Source of the DNA: Flavobacterium sp. MC2016-06
GTDB taxonomy: Bacteria; Bacteroidota; Bacteroidia; Flavobacteriales; Flavobacteriaceae
Direction: 5' to 3'
Length of the DNA stretch: 64,000 nt
Assembly (NCBI RefSeq): GCF_009711165.2
Contig: NZ_WMID02000022.1
Span: 1-64,000, forward strand
Shown: positions 1 through 8,852 of the stretch, one piece after another
How the letters are laid out: each line of letters begins with the position of its first letter
How positions within the stretch are numbered: the stretch's first letter is position 1
Position numbers and translations under genes: made by a program
Notes under the pieces: generated by a model
What the model saw: the letters and a program-made list of their open reading frames with translations, nothing else
Told to the model about the DNA's origin: nothing
The model's database searches: none

Positions 1-91
1 TCTCTCTAATGTCGAATCCTTGCTATTATTTCTCATCGTAACAAAATTTATTAAAGTTAAATTTTGTTACCGAAATAAGTAACCTTTACAA

Positions 92-182
92 TTTCGACGA
101 AGGAGAAATCTCCGTTTACAAGATCGACATTGTTGAGCTTTACTTTGTAGAGTTTCTTGCGAAGATTTCTCCTTCGTCGAAA
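92..182. repeat. REP-like long inverted repeat, copy 1
   Basis: A perfect 20-bp arm at 92-111 (tttcgacgaaggagaaatct) is repeated as its reverse complement at 163-182, with about 50 bp between. The right arm continues into aatgacaag, the same end seen at other copies in this window. Transcripts would fold into a long hairpin. No gene is visible in 1-330 apart from this element; the rest is AT-rich spacer. Confidence 0.8.
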
Positions 183-267
183 TGACAAGATTGTGTGGAA
201 AATGTATTATCTTAGCTAGTAAAGCAAAATATTTGTAAGTAAAAACTTATTTTATATTTAAAAAACA

Positions 268-275
268 TATCTTTG
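268..275 (+). promoter_or_regulatory. Bacteroidota -7 box
   Basis: TATCTTTG matches the Bacteroidota -7 consensus TAnnTTTG exactly and lies about 55 bp before a folded leader and 160 bp before the small gene at 433. I could not find a well spaced -33 TTTG, so this is only a candidate. Confidence 0.4.
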
Positions 276-330
276 CTTTGCAAAACAATCAAAGGAGAAA
301 TCCTAAACTTTTTTAAAGTAAACATAAGCG

Positions 331-410
331 AATACCTCGCCACGGTGAAGGAACGGGAAACTGTCCTAAATCATTCCTTTGAATGTTTTGCACACCTAAA
401 GCGAGGTATT
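331..410 (+). ncRNA. structured leader RNA or small RNA, unknown family
   Basis: A perfect 10-bp stem (aatacctcgc at 331-340 with gcgaggtatt at 401-410) encloses two further nested pairings: ggtg at 344-347 with cacc at 393-396, and aaggaa at 348-353 with ttcctt at 374-379. The outer stem can be extended by a few imperfect pairs. It sits between a TAnnTTTG box and the start codon at 433, so it is either a structured 5' leader of that gene or an independent small RNA. I could not place it in a known family. Confidence 0.45.
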
Positions 411-432
411 TGTGTATCTAATATTTTCTATT

Positions 433-711
433 ATGCAAAAAGAAAATCAAAAAACATCACATCACGATGTAATGCCATCGGTGGCAAACTTCGTTTCAGA
501 CCTTTGGCTTGAGGGAGATTTTAAAGAACAGCCTTTGTACCTGCAGGAAATATTTGAGTTACTGCTCGATACAGAATATGGCAACGATTTCGATTTAAGG
601 CAAAAAATGTTCAGCTGTTTAAGAACCAGCAGAAATTTAGCCGAAACATTATCACCATTTACAAATAAGCAAATTATAAAAGCATGTAGTAGTGTTGTAA
701 AAACAACTTAA
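433..711 (+). CDS. small protein of unknown function
   Basis: This 92-residue soluble protein has no signal peptide or membrane segment. It is mostly helical by eye, with leucine-rich and acidic stretches (EIFELLLDTEYGNDF) followed by a basic C-terminal half ending KACSSVVKTT. I chose the ATG at 433 rather than the in-frame codon at 412, because 433 falls just after the folded leader and the extra residues look like translated leader. The gene stands alone between intergenic repeats. I do not recognise the family; steady codon use and a position behind a promoter-like box support a real gene. Confidence 0.6.
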   Translation: MQKENQKTSHHDVMPSVANFVSDLWLEGDFKEQPLYLQEIFELLLDTEYGNDFDLRQKMFSCLRTSRNLAETLSPFTNKQIIKACSSVVKTT

Positions 712-823
712 ACTTTTAGAAATAGAATTGAAGCCTCGTAATTGCCGGGCTTTTTTTGTTTTGCGAGGTTTTACAATATTATGTTTTCTAATAATTGTGA
801 ATCTCCGTAATGTGAGCAACTTG

Positions 824-927
824 CGAAGATCCTTCCTCCGTCAGGATGACAAAAATGGCGAGAATGCTTGTGTTTCCTTTCTTAATTTATCCACAATATT
901 GTCATCCTGACGGAGGAAGGATCTTCG
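824..927. repeat. REP-like long inverted repeat, copy 2
   Basis: A perfect 27-bp arm at 824-850 (cgaagatcc...ggatgac) recurs as its reverse complement at 901-927. The outer ends (cgaagat and gtcat) match the ends at 163-187 and 15391-15490, while the inner part differs (gacggaggaagg). The open frame across 728-910 is only a translation of this repeat. The rest of 712-1032 is AT-rich spacer. Confidence 0.85.
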
Positions 928-994
928 TAAGAAACTCCGTAAAGCTGCCAACACAAAGTTGACTAAATAAAAAATAATCACGTCCTTTTTTATC

Positions 995-1002
995 TATATT
1001 TG
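995..1002 (+). promoter_or_regulatory. -7 box for lemA operon
   Basis: TATATTTG, an exact TAnnTTTG match, lies 30 bp upstream of the lemA-family start codon. No clear -33 TTTG is present at the usual 17-20 bp spacing. Confidence 0.45.
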
Positions 1003-1032
1003 CTTTAAATCAAACCCAAAAAAATTAAAACC

Positions 1033-1590
1033 ATGATTGTTATTTTAGGACTTATTTTATTCTTAATTATTGTATGGATCGCTGTTTACAACTCTCTTAT
1101 CGGAAAGAGAAATCAAGTTACCAATGCTTTTTCTGCTATTGATGTAATGCTGAAAAAACGTTTTGATTTAATTCCGAATCTTGTAGAGATTGTTAAACAA
1201 TACACTAATTACGAGCAAAGTACTTTAACCAAAATTGTAGAGCTTCGCGCAAAAGCAACTTCTGGTGCTGTAAGCGATACCGAAAAAGCAGGTTTAGATG
1301 CTGAATTGAGTACAGCCGTAAAAGGTTTAATGGTAACGGTTGAAAATTACCCAGATTTAAAAGCTAATACAAATTTCCTCAATCTACAAACTACTTGGAC
1401 AGAAAGCGAAGAACAAATTGCAGCAGCAAGAAGAACTTACAATGCTGTAGTTACAGATTTTAATAACGCTATTATGATGTTTCCGGGAAATTTGTTTGCT
1501 GGAATGTTAAGCTATACCAAAATTGATGTTTTGGCAACGGCAGAAGAAGAGCGTAAAAATATTAGTGCAAAAGAACTTTTTAATAGTTAA
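1033..1590 (+). CDS. lemA: LemA family protein
   Basis: LemA proteins are anchored in the inner membrane by one N-terminal helix and expose a helical-bundle domain. Their exact role is unsettled, although they often sit beside membrane or stress-related genes. Here residues 1-18 are the hydrophobic anchor, followed by the family hallmark around residues 25-60 (NAFSAIDVMLKKRFDLIPNL, then VEIVKQY) and the C-terminal segment with FPGNLFAGM. The length of 185 residues is normal for the family. The stop codon overlaps the next start by one base (TAATG), so translation of the two genes is probably coupled. Confidence 0.93.
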   Translation: MIVILGLILFLIIVWIAVYNSLIGKRNQVTNAFSAIDVMLKKRFDLIPNLVEIVKQYTNYEQSTLTKIVELRAKATSGAVSDTEKAGLDAELSTAVKGLMVTVENYPDLKANTNFLNLQTTWTESEEQIAAARRTYNAVVTDFNNAIMMFPGNLFAGMLSYTKIDVLATAEEERKNISAKELFNS

Positions 1591-2546
1591 TGGATTCAGA
1601 AATTAACAATAATGCAGCTATGCAGGAGGTTTTGAATACATTAGAAATCGAGAGAAAAAAAATAGCAGACACTTATACAACATGTTACATCTTATTAGGC
1701 CTTGCAGTTCTAATTTTCATAGTTGGCTTCCTGATTCGATTCTTGTATTTGGGTGTTTTTGGCTGTCTGGTTCCTATTGTTATAGGTATTGTAATGTATT
1801 TTAGGGTAGAAGATGATGCACAAAAATACAAAGCAGCGTATAAGAATAATGTTATTGGATTGGCGTTAAAAAACATCAACGAAAGTTTGACTATTGAGCC
1901 TCACAGCGGACTTCCGCAATATGAGTTTGAAAGTTCTGAGCTTTTTACAACCGAACCTGATCGCTATAAAACCCAAGATTTAATAAGCGGAAGAGTCGAT
2001 AAAACTTCTTTTTGGTTTGCCGAAGTTCACGCCGAATACAAAACAGAAACCCGAGATAAAAACGGAACTAAAACAAATTGGCATACAATTTTTAAAGGAA
2101 TCGTATTTGTTGCCGATTTTAATAAAGACTTTAGTGTTTCTACAGTTGTAAGGCCTAAAGATTTAGGAGACGCTATTAGTTCTTGGTTTTCTAAAAATGT
2201 TTTCAGCTTTGGAAATACCGAAGTGGTACAACTAGAGAACACCGCTTTTGACGAACGATTTGTTACTTATTCTAGAAATCAAATTGAGGCCAGATATATT
2301 TTGACGCCTGCAATGATGGAAAGAATTTTGGATTTGAACAATAAATCAGACGAGACTATTTCGCTCTCTTTTATTAGTTCGAAAATGTATATTGCTTTTC
2401 CGTTATCTCACAATTACTTTGAAGCGCCTATACATCAATCGCTTTTGGTTCCAGATTTACTAACCGATGATCTTTCGATTGTTGAATTCATGCAGAATAT
2501 TGTTCATGAATTAGATTTGAACACAAGGATTTGGGGAAAGGAATAA
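1590..2546 (+). CDS. DUF3137 domain membrane protein
   Basis: This 318-residue protein has two hydrophobic segments close together (about residues 30-50 and 53-70), which form a membrane hairpin. A long soluble domain follows, with the DUF3137 pattern: an ELF-type motif, a region of beta strands with TSFWFAEVHAEY, and a late segment with MYIAFPLSHNYFEAPI. DUF3137 proteins are commonly encoded next to lemA, as here, and the one-base TAATG overlap suggests that the pair works together at the membrane. The molecular function is unknown. A strong terminator follows at 2611. Confidence 0.85.
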   Translation: MDSEINNNAAMQEVLNTLEIERKKIADTYTTCYILLGLAVLIFIVGFLIRFLYLGVFGCLVPIVIGIVMYFRVEDDAQKYKAAYKNNVIGLALKNINESLTIEPHSGLPQYEFESSELFTTEPDRYKTQDLISGRVDKTSFWFAEVHAEYKTETRDKNGTKTNWHTIFKGIVFVADFNKDFSVSTVVRPKDLGDAISSWFSKNVFSFGNTEVVQLENTAFDERFVTYSRNQIEARYILTPAMMERILDLNNKSDETISLSFISSKMYIAFPLSHNYFEAPIHQSLLVPDLLTDDLSIVEFMQNIVHELDLNTRIWGKE

Positions 2547-2610
2547 TTGACTAAAAAGTGATGTTGTTTTTTCATATTTTTTAGATCAGTAATTCATCTT
2601 TGTAACGATT

Positions 2611-2633
2611 AGACGCACTGCTGTGCGTCTTTT
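2611..2633 (+). terminator. intrinsic terminator after lemA-DUF3137
   Basis: Perfect 8-bp stem agacgcac (2611-2618), loop tgct, gtgcgtct (2623-2630), followed by a short T run. The same hairpin idea recurs at 4060. Confidence 0.8.
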
Positions 2634-2787
2634 GGATGTTAAATAAAAAAGCAAATAATAAATATTAAAACTTTTCTTAGAATAAATCTCATAAAGCTGT
2701 TTTTTAGTTAAGTTTACTTCTGAATTCTCTAATTTTTTTGTTGAATTTGTACCCCAAAAAATTACAATGCTTAACCCCAAATTAACT

Positions 2788-4005
2788 ATGAAAACATTTT
2801 TTTATTCTTTGAGCTTTTTATTGTTGTCTTTTTATGCCAAAGCTCAGGAAAACAGTCCATTTATAACTGGATTTGAAGAAACTATACAATCAAAAATTTT
2901 AGACCAAGAACGTAAAGTCTGGATACATATTCCTGAAAAAAACGGCGGAAACAAAATTAAAGATAAAGGAAATTATCCTGTAATTTATGTATTAGACGGA
3001 AGTGAAAATTTTAATACCGTTGTTAGTATAACGGAACACATGAGCGAATCTAATCTTTGCCCTCCGATGATTGTTGTTGGAATACTGCATCGTAATCGGC
3101 TGGTAGATTTAACAACAGGCACAGATAAAGAATTGCCTGATGTTGTTGGCGGAGGCGAAAAATTTATGGCGTATGTAGAAAAAGAGTTGATTCCGTACAT
3201 AGATTCTAATTATCCAACAACATCTTATAAAACTTTTGTTGGGCATTCGCTTGGAGGTTTAACAGTTATAAATACCTTTTTACACAATCCGAATTTGTTT
3301 AATTCTTATGTTTCTCTAGACGCTTCTTTGTGGTGGAATAACAAAAAAGCGGTAAAAGATGCAAAAATGATTTTACCAACTCAAAACTACAAAGGAAAAA
3401 GCTTGTTTATTGCCATGGCAAATCGCTTAGAAAGAGGCGTAGATACATTAACAGTTCAAAAAGATACAAGCGGTAATACTGGACTTATTCGCAGTAATTT
3501 AGAATTCATAAAAGACCTTTCTAAAAACAAAAAGAACCAATTACATTTTAAACATAAATTTTATGAAAATGACGACCATCCTTCAGTTCGATTGATTGGA
3601 GAATATGACGCGCTTCGATTTATTTTTGATTTTTACAGACTTAAAATTTATGACAGCGAATTAGAAAATCCGAATTTTAAATTAGATGATTTGTTGGTAA
3701 CCCATTATAAAAAGGTTTCTGAACAAATGGGTTACACTGTAAAACCAGACGAAGGTATTATCAATAATCTGGGTTATAAAATGATGGGTAAAAAACAGTT
3801 TGCTAAGGCAGAAAATCTGTTTAAACTTAACATTGCAAATAATCCTCAAAGTGCCAATTGTTATGATTCGATAGGAGATTTATATCTTGAAAATGGTGAT
3901 AAACCAAAAGCAATTGAAAGCTTTAAAAAAGCATTAAGCCTTCAAGAAATTCCAGAAACAAAAGAGAAGCTTGCAAAGTTATTGAGTGAAAAGAAAAGTA
4001 AATAG
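2788..4005 (+). CDS. exported esterase (esterase D/IroE-like fold) with C-terminal TPR
   Basis: This is an alpha/beta hydrolase of the putative esterase family, which includes siderophore and polysaccharide esterases. From the ATG at 2788 a clear signal peptide is read (MKTFFYSLSFLLLSFYAKAQ), so this start is preferred to the ATG at 2767, which would add seven polar residues. The nucleophile elbow GHSLGG lies near residues 152-157, and an ENDDH segment near residue 265 could hold the catalytic His and acid. The last 70 residues form a TPR-like pair (NCYDSIGDLYLENGDKPKAI). Periplasmic or outer-membrane location is inferred; the substrate is unknown. Confidence 0.85.
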   Translation: MKTFFYSLSFLLLSFYAKAQENSPFITGFEETIQSKILDQERKVWIHIPEKNGGNKIKDKGNYPVIYVLDGSENFNTVVSITEHMSESNLCPPMIVVGILHRNRLVDLTTGTDKELPDVVGGGEKFMAYVEKELIPYIDSNYPTTSYKTFVGHSLGGLTVINTFLHNPNLFNSYVSLDASLWWNNKKAVKDAKMILPTQNYKGKSLFIAMANRLERGVDTLTVQKDTSGNTGLIRSNLEFIKDLSKNKKNQLHFKHKFYENDDHPSVRLIGEYDALRFIFDFYRLKIYDSELENPNFKLDDLLVTHYKKVSEQMGYTVKPDEGIINNLGYKMMGKKQFAKAENLFKLNIANNPQSANCYDSIGDLYLENGDKPKAIESFKKALSLQEIPETKEKLAKLLSEKKSK

Positions 4006-4059
4006 ATTAATAAAGAGCAAAGACGATGTTCTTTGCCATAATATTAGATATTCAGAAGT

Positions 4060-4087
4060 AAAGACGTACGGCAGTGCGTCTTTTTTT
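4060..4087 (+). terminator. intrinsic terminator after esterase gene
   Basis: A 10-bp stem with one G-U pair: aaagacgtac (4060-4069), loop ggca, gtgcgtcttt (4074-4083), then a run of seven T. It lies inside an open frame (3986-4285) that I do not consider a gene. Confidence 0.8.
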
Positions 4088-4308
4088 ATACCCAGAATCT
4101 ATTCTCATTTTGTTAGGATTGACAAGATTTTGGATAATAAAACCAGCAAAACCTGCGTCCTAAGAATTTTAGCATTACGAGAAACTTTGTCAAAGTTTAA
4201 AACTTTGACAAAGTTAAATACTCATAGTTTGTGCGTTCAGTGTGTCATTTCTCCTCTGTCTAAAATGGTAAGGTTGCGTTTATAACATGCAATTGTAGTT
4301 CTTTTTTT

Positions 4309-4346
4309 GTCATCCTGAGCGAAGTCGAAGGATCTCCGCAAGTAAC
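4309..4346 (+). repeat. REP-like element, single arm
   Basis: The stretch beginning gtcatcctgagcgaagtcg and continuing through aaggatctccgcaagtaac carries the same ends (gtcatcctga, ggatctccgcaag) as the paired arms at 824-927 and 15391-15490, but no matching reverse arm is near; only aatgacaagattg at 4361-4373 resembles a degraded right end. Apart from this and the terminator, 4006-4537 holds nothing recognisable. Confidence 0.65.
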
Positions 4347-4537
4347 TCTTTAGTTTATTATAATGACAAGATTGTTTAGAAAGTATTTTTCTTGCTAGCT
4401 CGAGGGTTCGGTTTGTGAATCTATCTTTATATTGTTTGTAGTAATAAGATTGATAAATACTATATTAGCTAAATAAAAACAAATAAGAATTGCTAAAGCC
4501 TTTTGTGAATAAAAATTTATAAATAACAAATATAATT

Positions 4538-4849
4538 ATGGGATTGAGATTAAGAGATATATGGCATATTTTGTATTGGGTTTGGTTTATATATTATGTT
4601 TTTTATACAATAGAAGAAATTTCAAAACTTAGAACAGTTTTAATAGGAGAGGGAATATTGGCTATGGTTGTTTCTACGTTTATTTTACTTTTTGTTGGTA
4701 TTATTTTGTATTTGTTTAGCATAACTTATGAAGTTGCTACTAAAGCTAAGGTTTATATACGTATTTTTTCTTTGGTCTTTAGTGTGATTTTATTTGTTTT
4801 ATTTTTCATGGCATTAAAGGGAAATAGTAAATTGACGATTCATTATTAA
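4538..4849 (+). CDS. small multi-pass membrane protein, unknown
   Basis: This protein of 103 residues is dominated by hydrophobic segments: about residues 10-25 (aromatic-rich), 38-62 and 75-95, with a short charged loop between the first two. It therefore looks like a three-helix integral membrane protein. No family is recognised. It is followed after 50 bp by another unknown gene on the same strand, so the two may be cotranscribed. Low sequence complexity leaves some doubt, but start, length and codon use are reasonable. Confidence 0.55.
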   Translation: MGLRLRDIWHILYWVWFIYYVFYTIEEISKLRTVLIGEGILAMVVSTFILLFVGIILYLFSITYEVATKAKVYIRIFSLVFSVILFVLFFMALKGNSKLTIHY

Positions 4850-4899
4850 AAGGGAATGTTTGATTTTTAGTTTTTTTTGAATGAATATTATAGCAAAAA

Positions 4900-5439
4900 A
4901 TGGGAACAAGTATAGATTGTATAATTCCAAAAGAAAAAGATTATTCTGTTGATGAAATCAAACAAAAACTTGACAATGTTTTTAGCAGATTAAAAGCAGA
5001 ACTTCTGCATTTGAAAGAATACGGAGATTTTCTAGTAAATCTAGAGGATAAGTGGTTTGTGGTTTTAGTTCCGGGAGAACGTAATGAACCAGAATATATA
5101 ATGAGAGAAGGAGGCATTTTTACAATCCATGTGTATAAAAATGTTGTTGTAATTGGATGCATCGAACGATTTAGCAGTTTGTACAACAAAGAAAAAAAAC
5201 TCTCAGAAACAGTATTTAAAATTATTGTTGAACTCTGTAAAGAATTTACTTTTTCAAATTTATTATTAATAGGTTCAGGAGGAATAGGAGAAACTGCTGT
5301 AGTAATTGATATGGCTTATTATGAAAATGCAGACTTTGAGCAAATTTCTAATAAAATGACTGAACTTAACGGAATTCCTGCTGTTTCTTTAGAGGAATTG
5401 AAACATAAAAACTGGTATTTGGGACAGTTGTTTGATTAG
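4900..5439 (+). CDS. soluble protein of unknown function
   Basis: This 179-residue protein has no signal peptide or membrane segment and balanced charge. By eye it has an N-terminal helix (residues 12-45), then beta strands with a tryptophan (DKWFVVLVPGER) and a later LLLIGSGGIGETAVVIDMA stretch. That glycine-rich turn looks like a strand-turn-helix, not a nucleotide-binding fold, because the usual spacing of conserved residues is missing. I do not recognise the family. The upstream neighbour is a small membrane protein on the same strand; an immunity or polymorphic-locus role is possible but not shown. Confidence 0.65.
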   Translation: MGTSIDCIIPKEKDYSVDEIKQKLDNVFSRLKAELLHLKEYGDFLVNLEDKWFVVLVPGERNEPEYIMREGGIFTIHVYKNVVVIGCIERFSSLYNKEKKLSETVFKIIVELCKEFTFSNLLLIGSGGIGETAVVIDMAYYENADFEQISNKMTELNGIPAVSLEELKHKNWYLGQLFD

Positions 5440-5603
5440 AAAAAAATGTTGCTAATTGAAATTTTATAGAGAGAATACGCTCAGTATGTTATTTCTACGA
5501 AATAGACAAGATTGCGAATAAACGTTAGGGAAGATTCCTCGTTTCTCGAAATGACAAGATTGTAAAAAATCAAAACAAAATTTCCTTATAAAACCAATTG
5601 CCC

Positions 5604-5682
5604 TAGCCCTGATGGGAGGGAAAATCCTTTTGTGCCGGGGTTCGGCACAAAAGATTTGGAAGGACAGCAGGAAATAGCTCCT
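5604..5682. repeat. dispersed intergenic element with GTGCC hairpin, copy 1
   Basis: The element runs from tagccctgatgggaggg through a 10-bp hairpin (cttttgtgcc at 5627-5636, ggcacaaaag at 5644-5653) to aggacagcaggaaatagctcc. A second copy is present in the opposite orientation at 14608-14685. Neither copy contains an open frame. Other short pieces of the gtcat-type repeat occur at 5520-5565 and 5730-5750, so most of 5440-5797 is repeat-derived. Confidence 0.75.
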
Positions 5683-5797
5683 CATTAAAATTGAAATCAC
5701 AATATTTGAAATTCCAAACCCCAATTCTTCGACTTCGCTCAGGATGACTGATGACTTCACTGAGAAAAAAAACTCAGAAGCTTTATGACTTTGCAAC

Positions 5798-5826
5798 TTT
5801 GAACCTTTAAAAAATACCTATTTTTG
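5798..5826 (+). promoter_or_regulatory. Bacteroidota promoter for the FAD/Fe-S oxidoreductase gene
   Basis: A -33 TTTG at 5798-5801 and an exact -7 box TATTTTTG at 5819-5826 are separated by 17 bp, which is the classical Bacteroidota arrangement. The start codon at 5858 lies 32 bp downstream. Confidence 0.75.
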
Positions 5827-5857
5827 TAATTCAGAATAGACAATAAACTAGCATATA

Positions 5858-8764
5858 ATGTCAATACAAGAAGAGTTACAACAATTATCAGCATCATTAG
5901 AAGGAACACTTTTATTTGATGAACTTCATAAAACGCTTTATTCGACCGATGCATCGGTGTACAGAATGCGGCCAAAAGCGGTTGCGCTGCCAAAAAGCAA
6001 TGAAGATATTAGTAAACTGATACGGTTTGCAGCTCGACATAATGTTTCTATTACACCTAGAACTGCCGGAACTTCGTTGGCGGGACAAACAGTTGGCGAC
6101 GGAATTATAGTTGATGTTTCGAAGAATTTTACTAAGATTTTGTCTTTCGACCCGATTAAAAAGACAGTTACGGTTCAGCCAGGCGTGATTCGCGATGAAC
6201 TGAATTTATTCTTAAAACCACACGGCGTATTTTTTGGTCCAAACACTTCGACTTCGAATAGATGTATGATTGGCGGAATGGTTGGAAATAATTCCTCTGG
6301 AACAACTTCTATTCGATTTGGCGTAACGCGCGATAAAATTGTAGAAATTAAAGCAATTTTGAGTGATGGTTCTGAAGTGGTTTTTAAGGAACTGACTTCG
6401 GCTGAATTTATCGAAAAAACAAAAGGTGATACTTTAGAAAATAAAATATACAAAAGCATTTTTGATGAACTTTCTATTGAAACGACTCAAGCAGAAATTA
6501 TAAAAGAATTTCCGAAACCAGAAATTCACCGTAGAAATACAGGTTACGCAGTTGATCTTTTATTAAAATCGGATTTATTTGGCGGAACTGAACCAACAAT
6601 AAATTTAGGAAAACTGCTCTGCGGAAGCGAAGGAACTCTTGCTTTTACAACCGAAGTTACACTTAAAGTGGATGATATGCAGCCACCGCATAATATTATG
6701 GTTGTAGCACATTATCATAGTATTCAGGAATCTTTAGAATCTGTTGTCGTTGCAATGAAACATCATTTGTACACGTGCGAAATGATCGACGATATTATTT
6801 TAGAATGTACTAAAACAAATAGGGAACAGGCTAAAAATAGATTCTTTTTGGTTGGTGAACCTAAAGCGATTATGATGTTTGAATTGGCTTCGCACAGTAT
6901 GGAAGATGCCGAAAAGCAAGCAGAAGCTTTAATTGCCGATTTAGAGAAAAATAATTTTGGTTACGCTTCTGTAAAAATTTACGGAGCAGACATTGATAAA
7001 GTTATCGATTTAAGAAAAGCAGGTCTTGGTCTTCTAGGAAGTATTGTCGGCGATGATAAAGCGGCCGATTCTATTGAAGATACTGCTGTAGAATTAAGCG
7101 ATTTACCCAATTATATTGCCGATTTTACGGCAATGATGGAACGTCATGGTCAAAAAGCAATTTATTATGCGCACGCTGGTGCGGGAGAATTGCATTTGCG
7201 TCCAGAATTGAATTTAAAGAAAAAAGAAGATTTAGTGCTCTTTAGAACTATTGCAACCGAAGTAGCGATTTTGGTAAAAAAATATCGTGGTTCTTTGAGT
7301 GGTGAACATGGCGACGGAATGGTGCGTGGCGAGTTTATTCCGTTTATGATTGGCGAGAAAAATTATGAGTTGTTGAAAAGGCTCAAACTAGCTTTTGACC
7401 CGAATTCGGTTTTGAATATTGGGAAGATTGTAAATGCTCCCAAAATGGACGAAAATCATCGTGTAATTTCGGGTAGAGTAGAACCGGATATTAAAACGTT
7501 TCAGGATTTCTCAGACAGTTTAGGGATTTTGCGTGCTGCCGAAAAATGTAACGGTTCAGGTGACTGTAGAAAATTACCATCGGCAGGAGGCGCAATGTGT
7601 CCGAGTTATCGTGCTACTAAAAATGAAAAAGAAACTACACGCGCCAGAGCAAACGCATTAAGAGAATATCTGACCTATTCTGAAAAAGAAAATAAATTTG
7701 ACCAGAAAGAATTATACGAAGTTTTTGAGTTGTGTGTAAGTTGTAAAGCCTGCGCAAGCGAATGTCCGAGTAACGTAGACGTTGCAACGCTGAAAGCAGA
7801 GTTTTTATACCAATACCAAAAAGCAAACGGATTTTCGACCCGAAATAAGATTTTTGCCCACAATGCAAAACTGAATAAAATGGGAAGTGTTTTTCCGTCG
7901 ATTACGAATTTTATTTCGAATCAATCGCTGGTGAAGAAAACGATGGGAATTGCACCAGAAAGGCAAGTACCGCTTTTGGCAAAAAAGACTTTTAAGAAAT
8001 GGTACGAAAATCAGAAACCAAAAAGCACAGATTTCCCGAACGGACAAGTGTATTTGTTTAATGATGAATTTACCAATTATTACGACGTAAATATCGGAAT
8101 TGATGCTTTCGAATTATTAACTAAATTAGGTTACGAGGTTTTAATTGTAGATCACGAAGAAAGTGGCAGAACGTATTTGTCTAAAGGTTTCTTGGAAGAA
8201 GCTAAAAAGATTGCGAACACAAATGTTGGCATTTTTAAAGATTTGGTTTCGGGTAAAACGCCTTTAATAGGAATCGAACCTTCGGCAATATTGACTTTTA
8301 GAGATGAATATTTGCGTTTGGCAGATGATAAAGAAAGCGCCGAAAAAGTGTCGCAAAACGCTTATACAATAGAAGAATTCTTTAAAAAAGAAATCATCGA
8401 CGGTAAAATAACACCAGATTCATTTTCAGAAGAAAAGAAAGAAATTAAAATTCACGGACACTGCCACCAGAAATCATTGAGTTCTGTAGAAGCAACTTTC
8501 GCAATGCTGAATCTGCCTAAGAATAATTTGGTTACAATTTACAATTCGGGCTGTTGCGGTATGGCAGGATCTTTTGGTTACGAAAAAGAACATTATAAAG
8601 TGAGTATGCAGATGGGAGAAGATACATTATTTCCAAAAGTACGCTCAACTGCCGAGAACGTAAAAATTGCAGCTGCAGGTACAAGCTGCCGCCATCAGAT
8701 TTATGACGGAACAAGTAGAGAAGCACAACATCCGGTGAGTATTTTAAAAAGCTGTTTAAAATAA
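5858..8764 (+). CDS. FAD-binding and Fe-S oxidoreductase (D-lactate/glycolate dehydrogenase type)
   Basis: This 968-residue fusion combines a GlcD-like flavin dehydrogenase with a GlcF-like iron-sulfur subunit. It probably oxidises a 2-hydroxy acid such as D-lactate or glycolate and passes electrons to the quinone pool at the membrane surface. The FAD_binding_4 domain occupies about residues 40-250 (TPRTAGTSLAGQTVGDGIIV), the FAD-oxidase C domain about 270-530 (HAGAGELHLRP, GEHGDGMVRGEF). Two Fe-S motifs follow near residues 567-640 (CNGSGDC...CPSYRA and CVSCKACASECP), then two cysteine-rich CCG domains (GHCHQKS, NSGCCGMAGSFGY). The exact substrate cannot be read from sequence. Confidence 0.9.
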   Translation: MSIQEELQQLSASLEGTLLFDELHKTLYSTDASVYRMRPKAVALPKSNEDISKLIRFAARHNVSITPRTAGTSLAGQTVGDGIIVDVSKNFTKILSFDPIKKTVTVQPGVIRDELNLFLKPHGVFFGPNTSTSNRCMIGGMVGNNSSGTTSIRFGVTRDKIVEIKAILSDGSEVVFKELTSAEFIEKTKGDTLENKIYKSIFDELSIETTQAEIIKEFPKPEIHRRNTGYAVDLLLKSDLFGGTEPTINLGKLLCGSEGTLAFTTEVTLKVDDMQPPHNIMVVAHYHSIQESLESVVVAMKHHLYTCEMIDDIILECTKTNREQAKNRFFLVGEPKAIMMFELASHSMEDAEKQAEALIADLEKNNFGYASVKIYGADIDKVIDLRKAGLGLLGSIVGDDKAADSIEDTAVELSDLPNYIADFTAMMERHGQKAIYYAHAGAGELHLRPELNLKKKEDLVLFRTIATEVAILVKKYRGSLSGEHGDGMVRGEFIPFMIGEKNYELLKRLKLAFDPNSVLNIGKIVNAPKMDENHRVISGRVEPDIKTFQDFSDSLGILRAAEKCNGSGDCRKLPSAGGAMCPSYRATKNEKETTRARANALREYLTYSEKENKFDQKELYEVFELCVSCKACASECPSNVDVATLKAEFLYQYQKANGFSTRNKIFAHNAKLNKMGSVFPSITNFISNQSLVKKTMGIAPERQVPLLAKKTFKKWYENQKPKSTDFPNGQVYLFNDEFTNYYDVNIGIDAFELLTKLGYEVLIVDHEESGRTYLSKGFLEEAKKIANTNVGIFKDLVSGKTPLIGIEPSAILTFRDEYLRLADDKESAEKVSQNAYTIEEFFKKEIIDGKITPDSFSEEKKEIKIHGHCHQKSLSSVEATFAMLNLPKNNLVTIYNSGCCGMAGSFGYEKEHYKVSMQMGEDTLFPKVRSTAENVKIAAAGTSCRHQIYDGTSREAQHPVSILKSCLK

Positions 8765-8852
8765 TTTTGTGTTAAATATTCCATACTATAGTACACTCCT
8801 TCATTTATAAATAGGAACTTTGTTTTAAGTTATACAATACAAATAAGTTTGA

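Noticed and set aside
728..910. Open frame of 60 codons, plus strand
   Set aside because: It is a translation of the inverted repeat at 824-927 and its flank; no start context and codon use differs from neighbours.
3986..4285. Open frame of 99 codons after the esterase gene
   Set aside because: It begins inside the esterase gene and runs through the terminator at 4060-4087; the product has no coherent domain.
4945..5320. Possible nucleotide-binding GSGGIGE motif in the unknown protein at 4900
   Set aside because: The loop is late in the protein and lacks a following Lys/Ser or a Rossmann pattern; probably a structural turn.
5464..5796. Minus-strand open frame of 110 codons
   Set aside because: Made of the two dispersed repeat classes and their hairpins.
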